NCBI RefSeq assembly: GCF_021347895.1
Contig: NC_067116.1
Span: forward strand, 46,244,860-46,308,859
Length of the DNA: 64,000 bases
From: Acanthochromis polyacanthus
Taxonomy: Eukaryota; Chordata; Actinopteri; Pomacentridae
Reading direction: 5' to 3'
Position 1 is the stretch's first letter. Every line of letters starts with the position of its first letter. This document shows positions 36,848-48,118 of this stretch, piece after piece. The position numbers were made by a program, and so were the translations under genes. The notes beneath the pieces are model-generated. The model worked only from the letters and a program-made list of their open reading frames with translations, did not search any database and was not told the origin of the DNA.

Positions 36848-39800
36848 ATGGCAGCTCTCTGGGGTCTCACCGTCCTGCTGCTCTTTGCTCCGTTCATCGG
36901 TTTGGCTGAATTTTGTTGTAAGTAACCAAAGTGTTTTTTTGAAGTTGGGTCTTTGTTTTTCTCATCCTTAACCCTCATCATATATATTGGTATATAACTT
37001 GTCAGAATTTTGTATTTGAAAGTTGGATTTTGTTTTTAGGTAATTGTTCCCTACATAGTTGTCATCACGTACACCAAAGCTTGTTTGATTGAAAAATCAT
37101 TTGGGTTCCATGTGGATCCCAGTCAGACTGTGCATCTTTAATTTATCTATGTTTGTGTTTTGTTGCTCTTGTGATGACTGCTTCAGTTGCATTGTGTTTC
37201 ATTTCAATTCAGGAGTTCTTACACTAATATTGTAAGCAATACACTTCAGTAATCATCAATAATAATTTCATTGTTTCTTTCATATTTGTATCTGTAGACG
37301 ACACACGTTTCAGGAAAATATACATTGAGAGGATATGGACAGGTACAGGAATATGAAACAAATGAAATACTACTGGGTCCAGCTGCACCCCAAGTGTACG
37401 GATTAATAGGGTTTGTCACGTGTACTGATGAGGGTCAAGAGTAAAATATTATTTATGTTTTACATATGAAGAAAAAACTGAAACAATAAAATAATAGCCA
37501 GCTTAAGGCTTCAACGTCTGATTTTTATAATCCATTTAAATCACTGTCTTTGAAAGAAGCACTTTACCACGCACTTAATAATGTGTGAAAACTTTAAAAT
37601 TAATGTCACTGTTATATTTTATTATCATGAAATTCAGTTTGTTTTTCAGGTGAATATTGCTTGTTTACTGCTGGTTAAAATCGCTTTTCCGAAACCACCA
37701 CGCCTTGATGATGAAACCTGTGAAATGAGTGAGATTATATCTGAAAAATAAAAACACACAAAAAAAACACCTTTCCTGAAACTTTATGTTACAACTTTGA
37801 AGTTGCTCATTTGAAAAAAAATAAATTTTCATTTATTACAAAGAATAACACATCGATGTGGATTTTGATTAAGACTTTGATAATTCAGGATTTTCATGTC
37901 AGCACAAGATTACTGATAGAACACCTCAGTCTGTATGAAAAGTTACTTTATCCATTCTTACAGGAACATCTGTACTGAGGTCTACTCTCAGTCATTTGAA
38001 AAAGGAGAATTTTTAAAAACCTAAATATAGAGTCAACAATTAATTTAACACAGAACTAAAACTGAGCCTCTGTCAGGACCAAGTTGTGTGCTGAGAGGAC
38101 AAATTCAAAACTCCACACTTGTGTTAATAAGCATCACATTACAAAAAAAACAAAGCATATATATATACAGAGTGTCCCAAAAAATGAATCCACCTTTAAG
38201 CAGCTGATAACTCACTTCACACCACCAGACTTCTTTTTATGGGGATACCTAAAAGACAAAGTCTACACAATGAGACCTGCAACAGTCACTGAACTGAGAG
38301 CAACCATTGAACGTGAATGCACGCAAATACCAAAGGAACTGTTTCATGATGTGTGCTATTCCATCGCTTTGTGTTGTCGGCAGTGTCTGGACCAGAACGG
38401 ACATCAGTTTGAGAACAGGCGGTGACAAAACAATAGAATGATGTTTGCAAATTCTTTTACACGTTGAAAATTAAACAAATTATAATAAACACCTAGTTTA
38501 CAATTATTTAAAGTGTGTATACATTTTTGTGGGACACCCTGTATGTATATAGTGCAATTTTAACATTTTAAAACCTTAATATTCAAACAAATAAAATGAA
38601 AAATACTGTATGAGTACTTGTGAGGAACTGTATTTTACTTTAAAATGTAACTACTAATTTAACTTTAATTCATATAAGTCAATTATATAACGTGTTTTGG
38701 GGAAAAAATGTCCTTGTGCAAGTAAAGTGTGTTTAACAATAAGATAAAATAAAGAATTTTTTTTTACTGCAATTAATGGAATAAGGCAATGCACATTAAA
38801 CAACTAAAAAGTCGAACAGTAAAATTGATTTCTTGTCGTGTCTCACCTCCTCTAGATGTAATATTGTAATGTTTTGTTCAACAGTTAACGGCTGAAGAAA
38901 AAGAACAACTGAAACTACTGTAATATGGGAAATATGTGCCGTATTTGTCAGTGGTTTTACAAATTCTAACGCTTATTTTTAAATCTCTAAAAAATGTAAG
39001 TACATTTTCTAGTTCCTTTACTTACAGTGTAACATTTACTTTTTAAAACATACTTTTGGGGGTTTAGAACCTAAAATAATAATGAAGAAGATGATTTTAA
39101 ATTTGTTTTTTGTTTTTTTTTAAACTATGTATAACAAGCTCTCGAAAGAACGGGGTACATTTGTCCTCACAACTGTGCATCTTTTCATCTGTCCGTGGTT
39201 GGTATCTGATTATCCAGAGCAAGTTTTGCAAGACAGCAAATTCAAAACCAAATTCCAGCTTTTTTTTTAAATCAGATCAACATTCATGAGGGAGGATTTA
39301 GAACATCCTGTTTATATCAAAACTACCATGAATTGATTTTATCATGCAGAATAAAAGCTCGATGAAGCGTCTGTAAAGATGTAGGTAGCATGAAATGTTA
39401 GTTTAGCATCATATCAGATGAAAATGTGGGCAGCACACTTTCCAGACTGCAGCTACTTTTCCTCCTCAAATGAACCACAACCACTTTACCCAGCATGCAA
39501 TCTGACTCTCAGACAACATCTCTTCACCACAGCGACAACTAAAATGAGATCTTTGGGAAATATTACAGCATTGATGCATATTTAAATGATCTTTTTAAAT
39601 CCTCAGATGACTTTGATCCAAGTGAAATAAAACAGACTGTTTCCACTGGACTTCCTGCAACGATCGAACCAACGTTCCCTTCAGAATGCAGAAGTCTCTC
39701 TGTTGATTACACCTGTTCAGGTAAGTGGAAAGACCAGAAGTGGAGACTTTCAGCAACATTATCAGAACATTTACATGGAAATAGATGCAGCTTAAACACT

Positions 39801-42800
39801 AACACAGCATTAAAAAAATAAACGATTATGAAAATCAGTTTAGATGTTTTGGTGAGAGAAGACTGAGCTGCTGCTTTGTGCTCTTTGTCAATCTGTTCTG
39901 AATATTGTTTCTCCGAAAGTGTCCAAAGATGAATCTGAACCTAGAAGATAACTGCTCATCCACACTGAGATACAAACACCAGTTATTGTAGAAATCCTGT
40001 CATACTTGTGTCTCCTCAGAAAATGGAAAAGTCAATGACTCCAAGAAACTGTCTGAGCTGGAGCCTTTCACAGACTACACCTGTACTGGTCTGATTAAAG
40101 ACAACAACGTCCCCTTAGATAAGAGAACTACACCGATCCCCGTCAGGATCGACTGTCGTAAGTTTGATATTTACTTTAACTCAGTGGAGTGAAAGTTTGT
40201 ATCCTCAGAGGAGTAAATCACAGTAACAGGTAGAAGATTTATCGTTGCTGACATCAACTGTGTTCCAACAGGTTTCAGAATAACCATCACAAAGAGAGAG
40301 ACAACCAACACTTCCATTGAGCTGACCTGGACAACAACCAGTGACAACTGCCAAGACGACCTTCCTAGACTTCAGAACCTTTCACTGTCTTATGACTGCA
40401 GCTGTGAGACGAATAAAAGTAAAAGTAAGTAAAATAGTTTGGAGTCACTGTATTTTTTAGGACTTTTAAAAAATGAAATATGTGTTTAAATCCTCAGTGA
40501 GTCTCTTGCATTCAGATGTTTCTTTGTTCCAACGTTTCAGAACATTAAAGTAAATGTAAATGATGTTGTGTCATGTTGTGGTTTACATTGTTATTAAAAT
40601 ACTCACATACAGTAATATACAGAACAAGCATTGAAATGTCACAGTTTGATGACAGTTTTCTACAGAAACATTGACGTGTTCACAGTTAAAAATGTTACTG
40701 TGCAGAAGATGAACTGATCTGAAACAGTTTTCTGCAGAAAGAGTGATAAAAGCAGTTTCTCAGTCTGCTGCTCATAGAGTAAACAGTGAATACTGAGGTT
40801 TTAGCTCACAGGACCACAATCAGAGCTGGAGATTCTTAATGTGTAACCTGACAAACAGACCAGTGTTTGTGGATATTTCTACAACTTTAACATGAGATTC
40901 AGTCATTTAAGTGTCTTTAGATTGACCTGCTGTTACTAAAACAGTTCATTAAGATTCTGTTACAGTTTCAGGCAAATTGATTCCACGTCCTGATGGAGGA
41001 AAATGTAAATTTACTGGACTCTTACCGTACACTGAACACACCTGTGACATAGTTCCCACCTACAAAAAGGACAACAAAGATGAACAACGGCTAAGAGTTC
41101 CCCTGAAAACTGATGTTGGAAGTAAGTGACCAAGAAACTATCAGATCACAGAACTCAAAACACAGAAAACAAAATGTCTCGTATTCATTCATCACAATTA
41201 ATCTCTGTTTTGCTGCATTTCTGTTGCTTATCATTGAGTTAAGATCAATTTGTTGATGTAAAAATTATATCTTTTTAAAACACCTGGAACCATTCAATGT
41301 AGAAACAGTGCAAATATTTTAGGAGAAAACTGAAATCATGTGATTCACAGAAATACAACTCCATTCTGTCTGGAACAGAAACTATGTTGAATTAACTCAG
41401 TACTTTGCTTTAATGAATGGATTAATACCTATCTAAGGTAATTATATAAAATATAATTCTTCTTCTTCTTTTCCTTTCGGCTTTTCCCTTCAGGGGTCGC
41501 CACAGCGAATCAATTGCCTCCATCTAACCCTGTCTTCTGCATCCTCTTCTCTCACATCAACTACCTTCATGTCCTCTTTAACCACATCCATAAACCTCCT
41601 CTTTGGTCTTCCTCTAGGCCTCCTGCCTGGCAGTGGGAAACTCAGCATCCTTCTACCAATATATTCACACTCTCTCTCCTCTGGACATGTCTGAACCATC
41701 TCAGTCTGGCCTCTCTGACTTTATCTCCAAAGCCTCTAACATGTGCTGTCCCTCTGATGTACTCATTCCTGATCCTATCCATCCTGGTCACTCCCAAAGA
41801 GAACCTCAGCATCTTCCGTTCTGCTACCTCCAGCTCTGCCTCCTGTCTTTTCCTCAGGGACACTGTCTCCAGACCAAACAACATGGCTGGTCTCACCACA
41901 GTTTTGTAAATCTTTCCTTTCATTTTAGCTGAAACTCTTCTGTCACACATCACACCTGACACTTTTCTCCAGCCGTTCCAGCCTGCCTGTACACGCTTCT
42001 TCACCTCTTTTCCACGCTCTCCATTGCTCTGTACTTTTGACCCTAAGTACTTAAAATCCTCCACCTTCTTGATCTCTTCTCCCTGTAACCTCACTCTTCC
42101 ACTTGGGTCCCTCTCATTCACACACAGACATTCCATCTTGCTGCGGCTAACCTTCATTCCTCTCCTTTCCAGGGCAAACCTCCATACCTCTAGCTTCTCC
42201 TCCACCTGTTCCCTGCTCTCACTACAGATCACAATGTCATCTGCAAACATCATAGTCCATGGAGACTCCTGTCTAACCTCGCCTGTCATCCGGTCCATCA
42301 CCATAGCAAACAAGAAGGGGCTCAGAGCTGATCCCTGATGTAGTCCCGCCTCCACCTTGAACTCCTCTGTTACTCCTACAGCACACCTCACCACTGTCTT
42401 ACATTCCTCATACATGTCCTGCACCACTCTAACATACTTCTCTGCCACTCCAGACTTCCTCATACAAAACCACAGTTCCTCTCTGGGCACCCTGTCATAA
42501 GCTTTCTCCAGATCTACAAAGACACAATGCAGCTCCTTCTGGCCTTCTCTGTACTTCTCTATCAACATCCTCAAAGCAAATATTGCATCTGTTGTACTCT
42601 TTCTTGGCATGAAACCATACTGCTGCTCACAGATGTTCACCTCTGCCCTTAGCCTAGCTTCAACTACTCTTTCCCATAGCTTCATCGTGTGGCTCATCAG
42701 CTTTATTCCTCTGTAGTTGCCACAACTCTGCACATCTCCCTTGTTCTTAAAGATGGGCACCAGCACACTTCTCCTCCATTCCTTGGGCATCTTCTCACTA

Positions 42801-44504
42801 TCTAAGATCCTGTTGAACAACCCAGTCAGAAACTCTACTGCTACCTCTCTGAGACACTTCCATACCTCCACAGGTATATCATCAGGACCAAGTGCTTTTC
42901 CACTCTTCATCCTCTTCAATGCCCTCCTCACTTCATCCTTACTAATCTTTGCTACTTCCTGGTCCACAGCAGTCACCTCTTCTACTCTTCATTCTCTCTC
43001 ATTGTCCTCGTTCATCAAAATATAATTATATAATTATAAAATATAATTCTAAATGCAAGACATTTCTATTCTCTGTTATAGAAAGTTGATGAAGGTAAAT
43101 CCTGACACTCAGAGAGCACAGCAGCCCTGAACTGAACAGTGTCTGCATGTCATTTTTCATCTCACAATTATTTATTGATCGTTTTTAATTTTATTGAAAT
43201 ATATTTAAATCCAAGTCGCAACTACAAAGCAGTAAAAGGAAAACAAAAACCCAATCAATTTAAAAGCCTCATAATTCATCATTCAAAGAAACGTAAGATT
43301 TAAAAAAAATCTTTATACAAAAAATAAATTAAATCTATTTTTTCAACAAATACACCAACGCACAAACGCACCAGTAATGCTAAAGTACAGATACCACAAC
43401 ATCTCTTTAGCTGTAAGCGTTGTATCTAAAGTAAAATATTTCCTCTTTTTTCAATCTCTTGCAGCACCAGAAGATATTGAATATCTGGACTGGACTTATC
43501 TCGAGAATAATGTGATTCAAGTAATCTGTGAGCATCGCGGTCGTTCGTTTGGACCAGAGACAATATACAGAGCACATATTATTTTTGACGATTACAGAAG
43601 AAATCTTGATGTTGATGATGACAGAACAAGTCTTTATGATGAGAAACCACGTGAGAGCAACAAGTGTGACTTTGAATTCAGAGATCTGAGCTACGGTACG
43701 GAATACAGAGTGAAGGTATGTATAATCCTGTTTTTTAATTCTTCAGAATATTCCTATTTTACTGCTCATTTATTGCTGAATGCTGTAATTCTTAATGACG
43801 TTCTGTCTTTATAGGTGACTGTTTTCAATGGAGTGCTGGAGAGCAGACCCAAGACGAGATATATTTACACTGGGTGTATGTGCTGTTTTCATTGAAATCA
43901 CAAAACATAATTTTTCTGTGATGTTTAACTCAGTTTCTCCTCATTGTATCTTGAATGTAACCATTTTGATATTCTTCTGTTGTAATCCTCATTTACAGAC
44001 AACTACAAAGCTGCCATTATTAATTTTCTGTGCCTCCCCATTGCCAACATATTGGTTGTGGTGTTTATGGTGATCTATGAGAACTACATGAAGAAGCGCA
44101 GAGAGTCCAGAAGGTAAAGACCACGTATCAAACCTCCTGAATAAGTCTGACTGTCACTGATTTGTTTCAGTTTACATACAAAGCCACATTTTGATTTACC
44201 CTATTATTTTCTCCACAGTGGTGTGAATGACGACATGATGCTTGAATCAACAGCAAGTGAGTAAAATATTAACATCATTATTTGAACACTGTATTGACCT
44301 GATATGTTATTCTCCAAAAACTGTGGAACATTCTAATAATTTGTAGCTGTAAATGTGTAAAAGAGCTGAGGCAAGGGAAGTTTCAGAAGCGTACTGAGGC
44401 GTGATGTTGTGCTGCAGTTGTACTTTGTGTCATGTTTTCTCTTTGTTGTCATAGTCTACATGAATACACGACCTCCTGGACGGCGTCATAAAGCAGCTCA
44501 CTGA
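36848..44504 (+). CDS. ptprc-like: CD45 ectodomain-like receptor without phosphatase, copy R1 (complete, 381 aa)
   Basis: Exons: 36848-36917, 39607-39720, 40020-40157, 40272-40424, 40966-41121, 43465-43715, 43815-43875, 43999-44113, 44219-44256, 44455-44504. Lengths 70, 114, 138, 153, 156, 251, 61, 115, 38 and 50 give 1146 nt, 381 aa plus stop. The start codon begins MAALWGLTVLLLFAPFIGLA, a good signal peptide. Exons 2-5 are each a multiple of three with phase 1 at both ends. D1-like: CRSLSVDYTC, LEPFTDYTC. Second FN3: ELTW, YDCSC, LLPYTEHTC. Third FN3: CDFEFRDLSYGTEYRVKV, then VTVFNGVLES. Helix about 319-341; tail KKRRES...MLESTAIYMNT. Human CD45 continues about 700 residues into two phosphatase domains; here a stop follows at once. 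Near-identical to L1. Confidence 0.88.
36972..37434. mobile_element. piggyBac-like MITE, intron 1 of R1
   Basis: Begins CCCTCATCA after TTAA (36968-36971) and ends TACTGATGAGGG before TCAA. Short form with the same internal deletion as L1. Confidence 0.7.
38168..38541 (+). mobile_element. Internally deleted mariner-like element, intron 1 of R1
   Basis: Mirror of the L1 element, TA-flanked, with CAGAGTGTCCCAAAAAATG and inverted CAGGGTGTCCCACAAAAATG ends. It encodes the transposase C-terminus (TPPDFFLWGYLKDKVY...) in frame to 38425. Confidence 0.75.
41459..43016 (-). mobile_element. RTE-like LINE, antisense in intron 5 of R1
   Basis: Mirror of 11248-12805 with identical borders and 11-bp target duplication. 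The 444-codon RT frame is at 42976-41642 and the shifted C-terminal tail at 41699-41490. It is shared with the left arm, so it inserted before the arms separated. Confidence 0.9.
41642..42976 (-). CDS. RTE-like reverse transcriptase (partial), mirror copy
   Basis: Same 444-codon product as 11288-12622: SGKALGPDDIPVEVWK, VFVDLEKAYDRVP, HQGSALSPFLFAMVMD, FADDIVICSES. Endonuclease absent; same frame break before the RCGDP-ending tail. Confidence 0.9.
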   Translation of the reverse strand: MTAVDQEVAKISKDEVRRALKRMKSGKALGPDDIPVEVWKCLREVAVEFLTGLFNRILDSEKMPKEWRRSVLVPIFKNKGDVQSCGNYRGIKLMSHTMKLWERVVEARLRAEVNICEQQYGFMPRKSTTDAIFALRMLIEKYREGQKELHCVFVDLEKAYDRVPREELWFCMRKSGVAEKYVRVVQDMYEECKTVVRCAVGVTEEFKVEAGLHQGSALSPFLFAMVMDRMTGEVRQESPWTMMFADDIVICSESREQVEEKLEVWRFALERRGMKVSRSKMECLCVNERDPSGRVRLQGEEIKKVEDFKYLGSKVQSNGERGKEVKKRVQAGWNGWRKVSGVMCDRRVSAKMKGKIYKTVVRPAMLFGLETVSLRKRQEAELEVAERKMLRFSLGVTRMDRIRNEYIRGTAHVRGFGDKVREARLRWFRHVQRRESVNILVEGC

Positions 44505-44814
44505 TGAAGGAAGGCCTGATGGAGCTTCACATCAAATCACCATTTACTCTTTATGATAAGTTTTCAAGTTATTCAGCTTGCAGTAGATATTTTATCACAT
44601 TTTAGAGGCTATTTTTAAATTTGTATTATTGTAATTAGCCAAGAGCTCCAATATTGTACTCTATTGAAATATTGTTTAACAAAGTAAATTCTGTGGTATG
44701 TTCATCACTTTGTTGTATTTTGGAATTTAAATGATTCTGATGCTTTGGTGTGCATATTTTACCATGTTAGAAAGTGTCACTTTTCTTGCTGATGTTTTGA
44801 ACCAAGTCTGGTTA

Positions 44815-44825
44815 AATAAATAAAA
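44815..44825 (+). terminator. Polyadenylation signals of R1
   Basis: Overlapping AATAAA hexamers about 310 nt after the R1 stop codon, in the conserved block GGTTAAATAAATAAAATC. Confidence 0.65.
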
Positions 44826-46122
44826 TCAACTTAATCACAATGATGTACAGACGTGTTGCTGATTATTAGACAAACCTCCAGAAGTCAGAACAGTGTAGCT
44901 TTGCTGAAAATCTGTGGAATAGAATAGCTACAGCAATGAATTGTTCAATGGTGGATTCAGAAAGCTTCATCAACATGTAAAGTTGAGAAACATGTGGCAG
45001 TATCAAGTACAGTGTGAGACACAGTGACTGCATTCAAATGCTTTTCTTTCACTGGTAAAGATGCAGCATCACAAACTAGACCAAGGAAGAAAAACACTGG
45101 CAGGTTTAGAAAACAGATTTTTTTCAACAGTGTGTTTTGAGATGTCATATGTATGTTTATATGACATGTTTTTGCTTACCATATGGAAATTAATGGAAAA
45201 TGGTCTATTGTCGCAAAGTGAACTTTGTTGCGAATTAAATAATAATACAGTAAATATTACAGGACAAGTACTTAATCTTTACTCTAAAAAATGAATTTTC
45301 ACTTTAATTGTAGACATTTTTAACCTGTACCATTGGCTTCATTTTGACCTCTTTGGCTGTTAGGTTTGGTTTAGCAGGCTCTTTGGATGACCCTCACGAT
45401 ACTCGCGCCCATTTGGCGTCACACAGTCGACCTTTTGTCAAAAAACAAAAGAAAGAAAAATCCTTGACAGTACCTTCAGATTCGACGGACAGACGGGCTC
45501 AGTGGCCAAAACCAGCTTTCACCATTAAAGACTTCTAGCCAGTAGGCAGCATGATGCAACGGTGTTACATAGTGATGTAAACAAGTTATGGAAGAAACGC
45601 CTCGACTTCGTTTCAGGCAGGTCAGGAGCACCGTTTCCTGTGACAGAAATAAACTCCCTTTGCCGTGGACTTTGGACTTTTTAGGTTTGTATATCTTTTA
45701 CATGCACGGAATAACAGCTTTATAGCACATGGAAGGTGAGGACAAAAACCTGAAAGGCATCATATGGACTCTTAAATCTTTTCTTTTCAAATCAGTCATT
45801 TTCCAAAATATTATTCACTGTCCAAGTGTTAAGTATGGAACTGATACACAACTGATTTTTCGTCAGTAATATTTTACTGAAAGCGTTCCTTGGCAGACTT
45901 ATGTGACGACAACAGATATGTAAACAATTGTATATTATTGTATATCAGCCCAAAATTCCTTCTTCTATCGTTTACTTTTCTAAGCCCCCATGTATTATGC
46001 CTCATTTCTTATCTTTTAACTGTAACGTAAACAGGAGGACTGTGCCGCCTTATTTTATTATTTCATTTTATTATTTTAGACAAAAAAATCATCAGGGTCT
46101 AAATCATTACAGACAAGGTCTT
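44826..46122. other. Spacer downstream of R1, no gene recognised
   Basis: Array spacer matching 6793-8091 on the opposite strand. It holds the recurring short antisense frame (PPLNNSLL ending) and a 64-codon frame at 45344-45538, neither with a recognisable domain. Confidence 0.4.
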
Positions 46123-46925
46123 GTGCCTCATCTTCATCCGAACACTCATGTGGCTCCTCCATTAGTGCAGCTGCAGTCTGAGCTTGTGCTGAAGCCCAAG
46201 CTGCTAAAGCAGAGGCAGCATTTGCTGAAAGGGAAAAGGAAGTCAAAATGGAGCAAACGCTTAGAAGCATCTTTAAAGGTCGAGAAGACACATCGAGAAG
46301 TACCTCTGGATACTCTTCAGCTAGAGAAAAAAGCTGCAGCTGCGCTAGCTAAGGCTGAAGCTTCAGAGGCAGCCATGGAAGAGGAAAATGAAGACCTCAG
46401 CTCCAAAATTAATCTCCAGATTCAAGATCCAACAGAGCGCACAAAAGAATATGTGGAAGACCAGGCAAGGCATACTATCAGTCAGTCAACACCTGCATTA
46501 CAGGGAACCACTACTGATACTGTTAGTCAACCAACCACTGCTGTGCAACGTGCACCAAAAGCTGCTGTTCAGTATCACATTCACACGTCATGGGTTGGAA
46601 GTCAGGGAGCGCATGCTGATGCTCACATTACACTTTACAGGTAGAGCGCCCCAGAAAGTGTGGCATTCAAAAGGAGAAATGCATCACGAGTCACACCGAG
46701 GTATTTAATCCTCCTCAAGCTCACCAGTGCACAGATGCTCAACAGGCTAATCAGATCTTGTCAGACTTCATCAGGTGTTTCACAAGACGTGAACTTGCGT
46801 CCTCGGGGCTTCTCCGGTCTAGTGATCATTCAGAAAGCTACAGGGCTTGGAAAGTGTCATTCTTGAATGCCATAAGAGGTTTAATCCTTACAGACACTGA
46901 TACGATGGGCCTCTTGGTGAAGTGA
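46123..46925 (+). mobile_element. BEL/Pao-like gag remnant between R1 and R2
   Basis: Counterpart of the left-arm remnant at 5990-6792. The KE/A-rich helix and QDPTERTKEYVEDQ are in one frame; the ARRELASSGLL / SYRAWKVSFLNAIRG part follows in others. At about 47020 the gag sequence joins directly to the tail of the second spacer transposon (GGCAATGACGATAATGATGG), missing the 1.4 kb present upstream of R1. Confidence 0.6.
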
Positions 46926-47811
46926 CTCGGCACCAAATCAGCTGCACAGGTGAGAAGGGTAAGAGCTGTGTAAATCCACCCTCCAGAAAGAGGGCTCAAA
47001 ATGACTCGGAACAGATTTGACCAATGGCAATGACGATAATGATGGCTGGGTTTGCTTGAGAGATGAGGAAGAGTATCACAAGTGGATCGGACATTTTAAT
47101 GAGCCTGTTGGGTGTCGTGGAGACAGGGATCTGACAAATTCTGAGCCAAGCAATGCCATCTTGATTGATAAACATCTGTGAAAGTTATGTAATCCATACG
47201 CCCGCCGCCTGGTGACATCATAATATGCAAATTAGATGAGAAATTTACTCCCATCACAAACTTTGGGTCATACTGATGTTTTTTCTCATTTACAGAATAT
47301 CTTTATCTCTAATCATTTTCAAGTTACAACCTTTTGAAAAAGTGATATCAAAACTGAGTATTTTATTGAAAAACTGTGGCGCCTCAAGGTTTAAATTATC
47401 ATTGTTATTGTATGTGTATATTTTTGGTAAATGATAAATATTTTGTTTATATCTGGTAAATTCATGTCAGTCACATGATCCGGCCTGCTGAAACGATATT
47501 TATACATTGTAGCAATAATAATAATGCTTATCTGCTTTTGTGTTTCAGTTTTACTGCTAGTAGCTACATTAAACAAATTCAACTTGGAGCCTTTTCCCCA
47601 AGTGTAGTGATTGGAGATGAAGTTTATCTGCCTGTCAGTTCATGCAAGGCGTGTGAGGAGGACAGGACAAGGACAGTAAATGCAAAGCTGACTGTGTGTC
47701 AAACCACACATTTGTTCATGTACACAAACAAAGTTCTGAAATCTGGATCCAAATACCATTGTGTGTTCATACATATTAACAGACTGACTAAAAGAAATAT
47801 TAAAAGAAAGA
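46926..47811. other. Spacer upstream of R2, no gene recognised
   Basis: Contains the tail of the second transposon ORF (about 47025-47185) and a conserved AT-rich flank. An open frame of 124 codons (47475-47849) overlaps the promoter motifs and has no recognisable domain. Confidence 0.4.
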
Positions 47812-47862
47812 TGTGTGGTTTCCTGTTAGCAGCAGCAAAACAGAAATGAAGCTTCCTCCTCC
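47812..47862 (+). promoter_or_regulatory. ETS and RUNX-like motifs upstream of R2
   Basis: TGTGTGGTTTCCTGTT (RUNX core next to ETS core) and GAAGCTTCCTCCTCC, 133-183 bp before the R2 start codon. Conserved with L1, L2 and R1; decayed upstream of R3. Confidence 0.5.
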
Positions 47863-48118
47863 AACTAGAAGATAGCGGTCCTCCTTCTCAGAACAGTGAC
47901 GAAAGAACTTTTAAAACAGCTTCTTGTGTCAGTATTTTCCAGTTGGACTGTATTTACTGTATGTATGTGGTTGGACACAAAGTGACTCCTGGATATGGCA
48001 GCTCTCTGGGGTCTCACCGTCCTGCTGCTCTTTGCTCCGTTCATCGGTTTGGCTGAATTTTGTTGTAAGTAACCAAAGTGTTTTTTTGAAGTTGGGTCGT
48101 TGTTTTTCTCATCCTTAA

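Noticed and set aside
41514..41909. Serine/proline-rich frames antisense to the RTE reverse transcriptase
   Set aside because: Shadow frames of the real RT coding strand, which carries the catalytic motifs.
47475..47849. 124-codon frame just upstream of the R2 signal exon, with counterpart at 5440-5066
   Set aside because: It overlaps the promoter motifs, differs in frame in L1/R1, and shows no domain or signal peptide.
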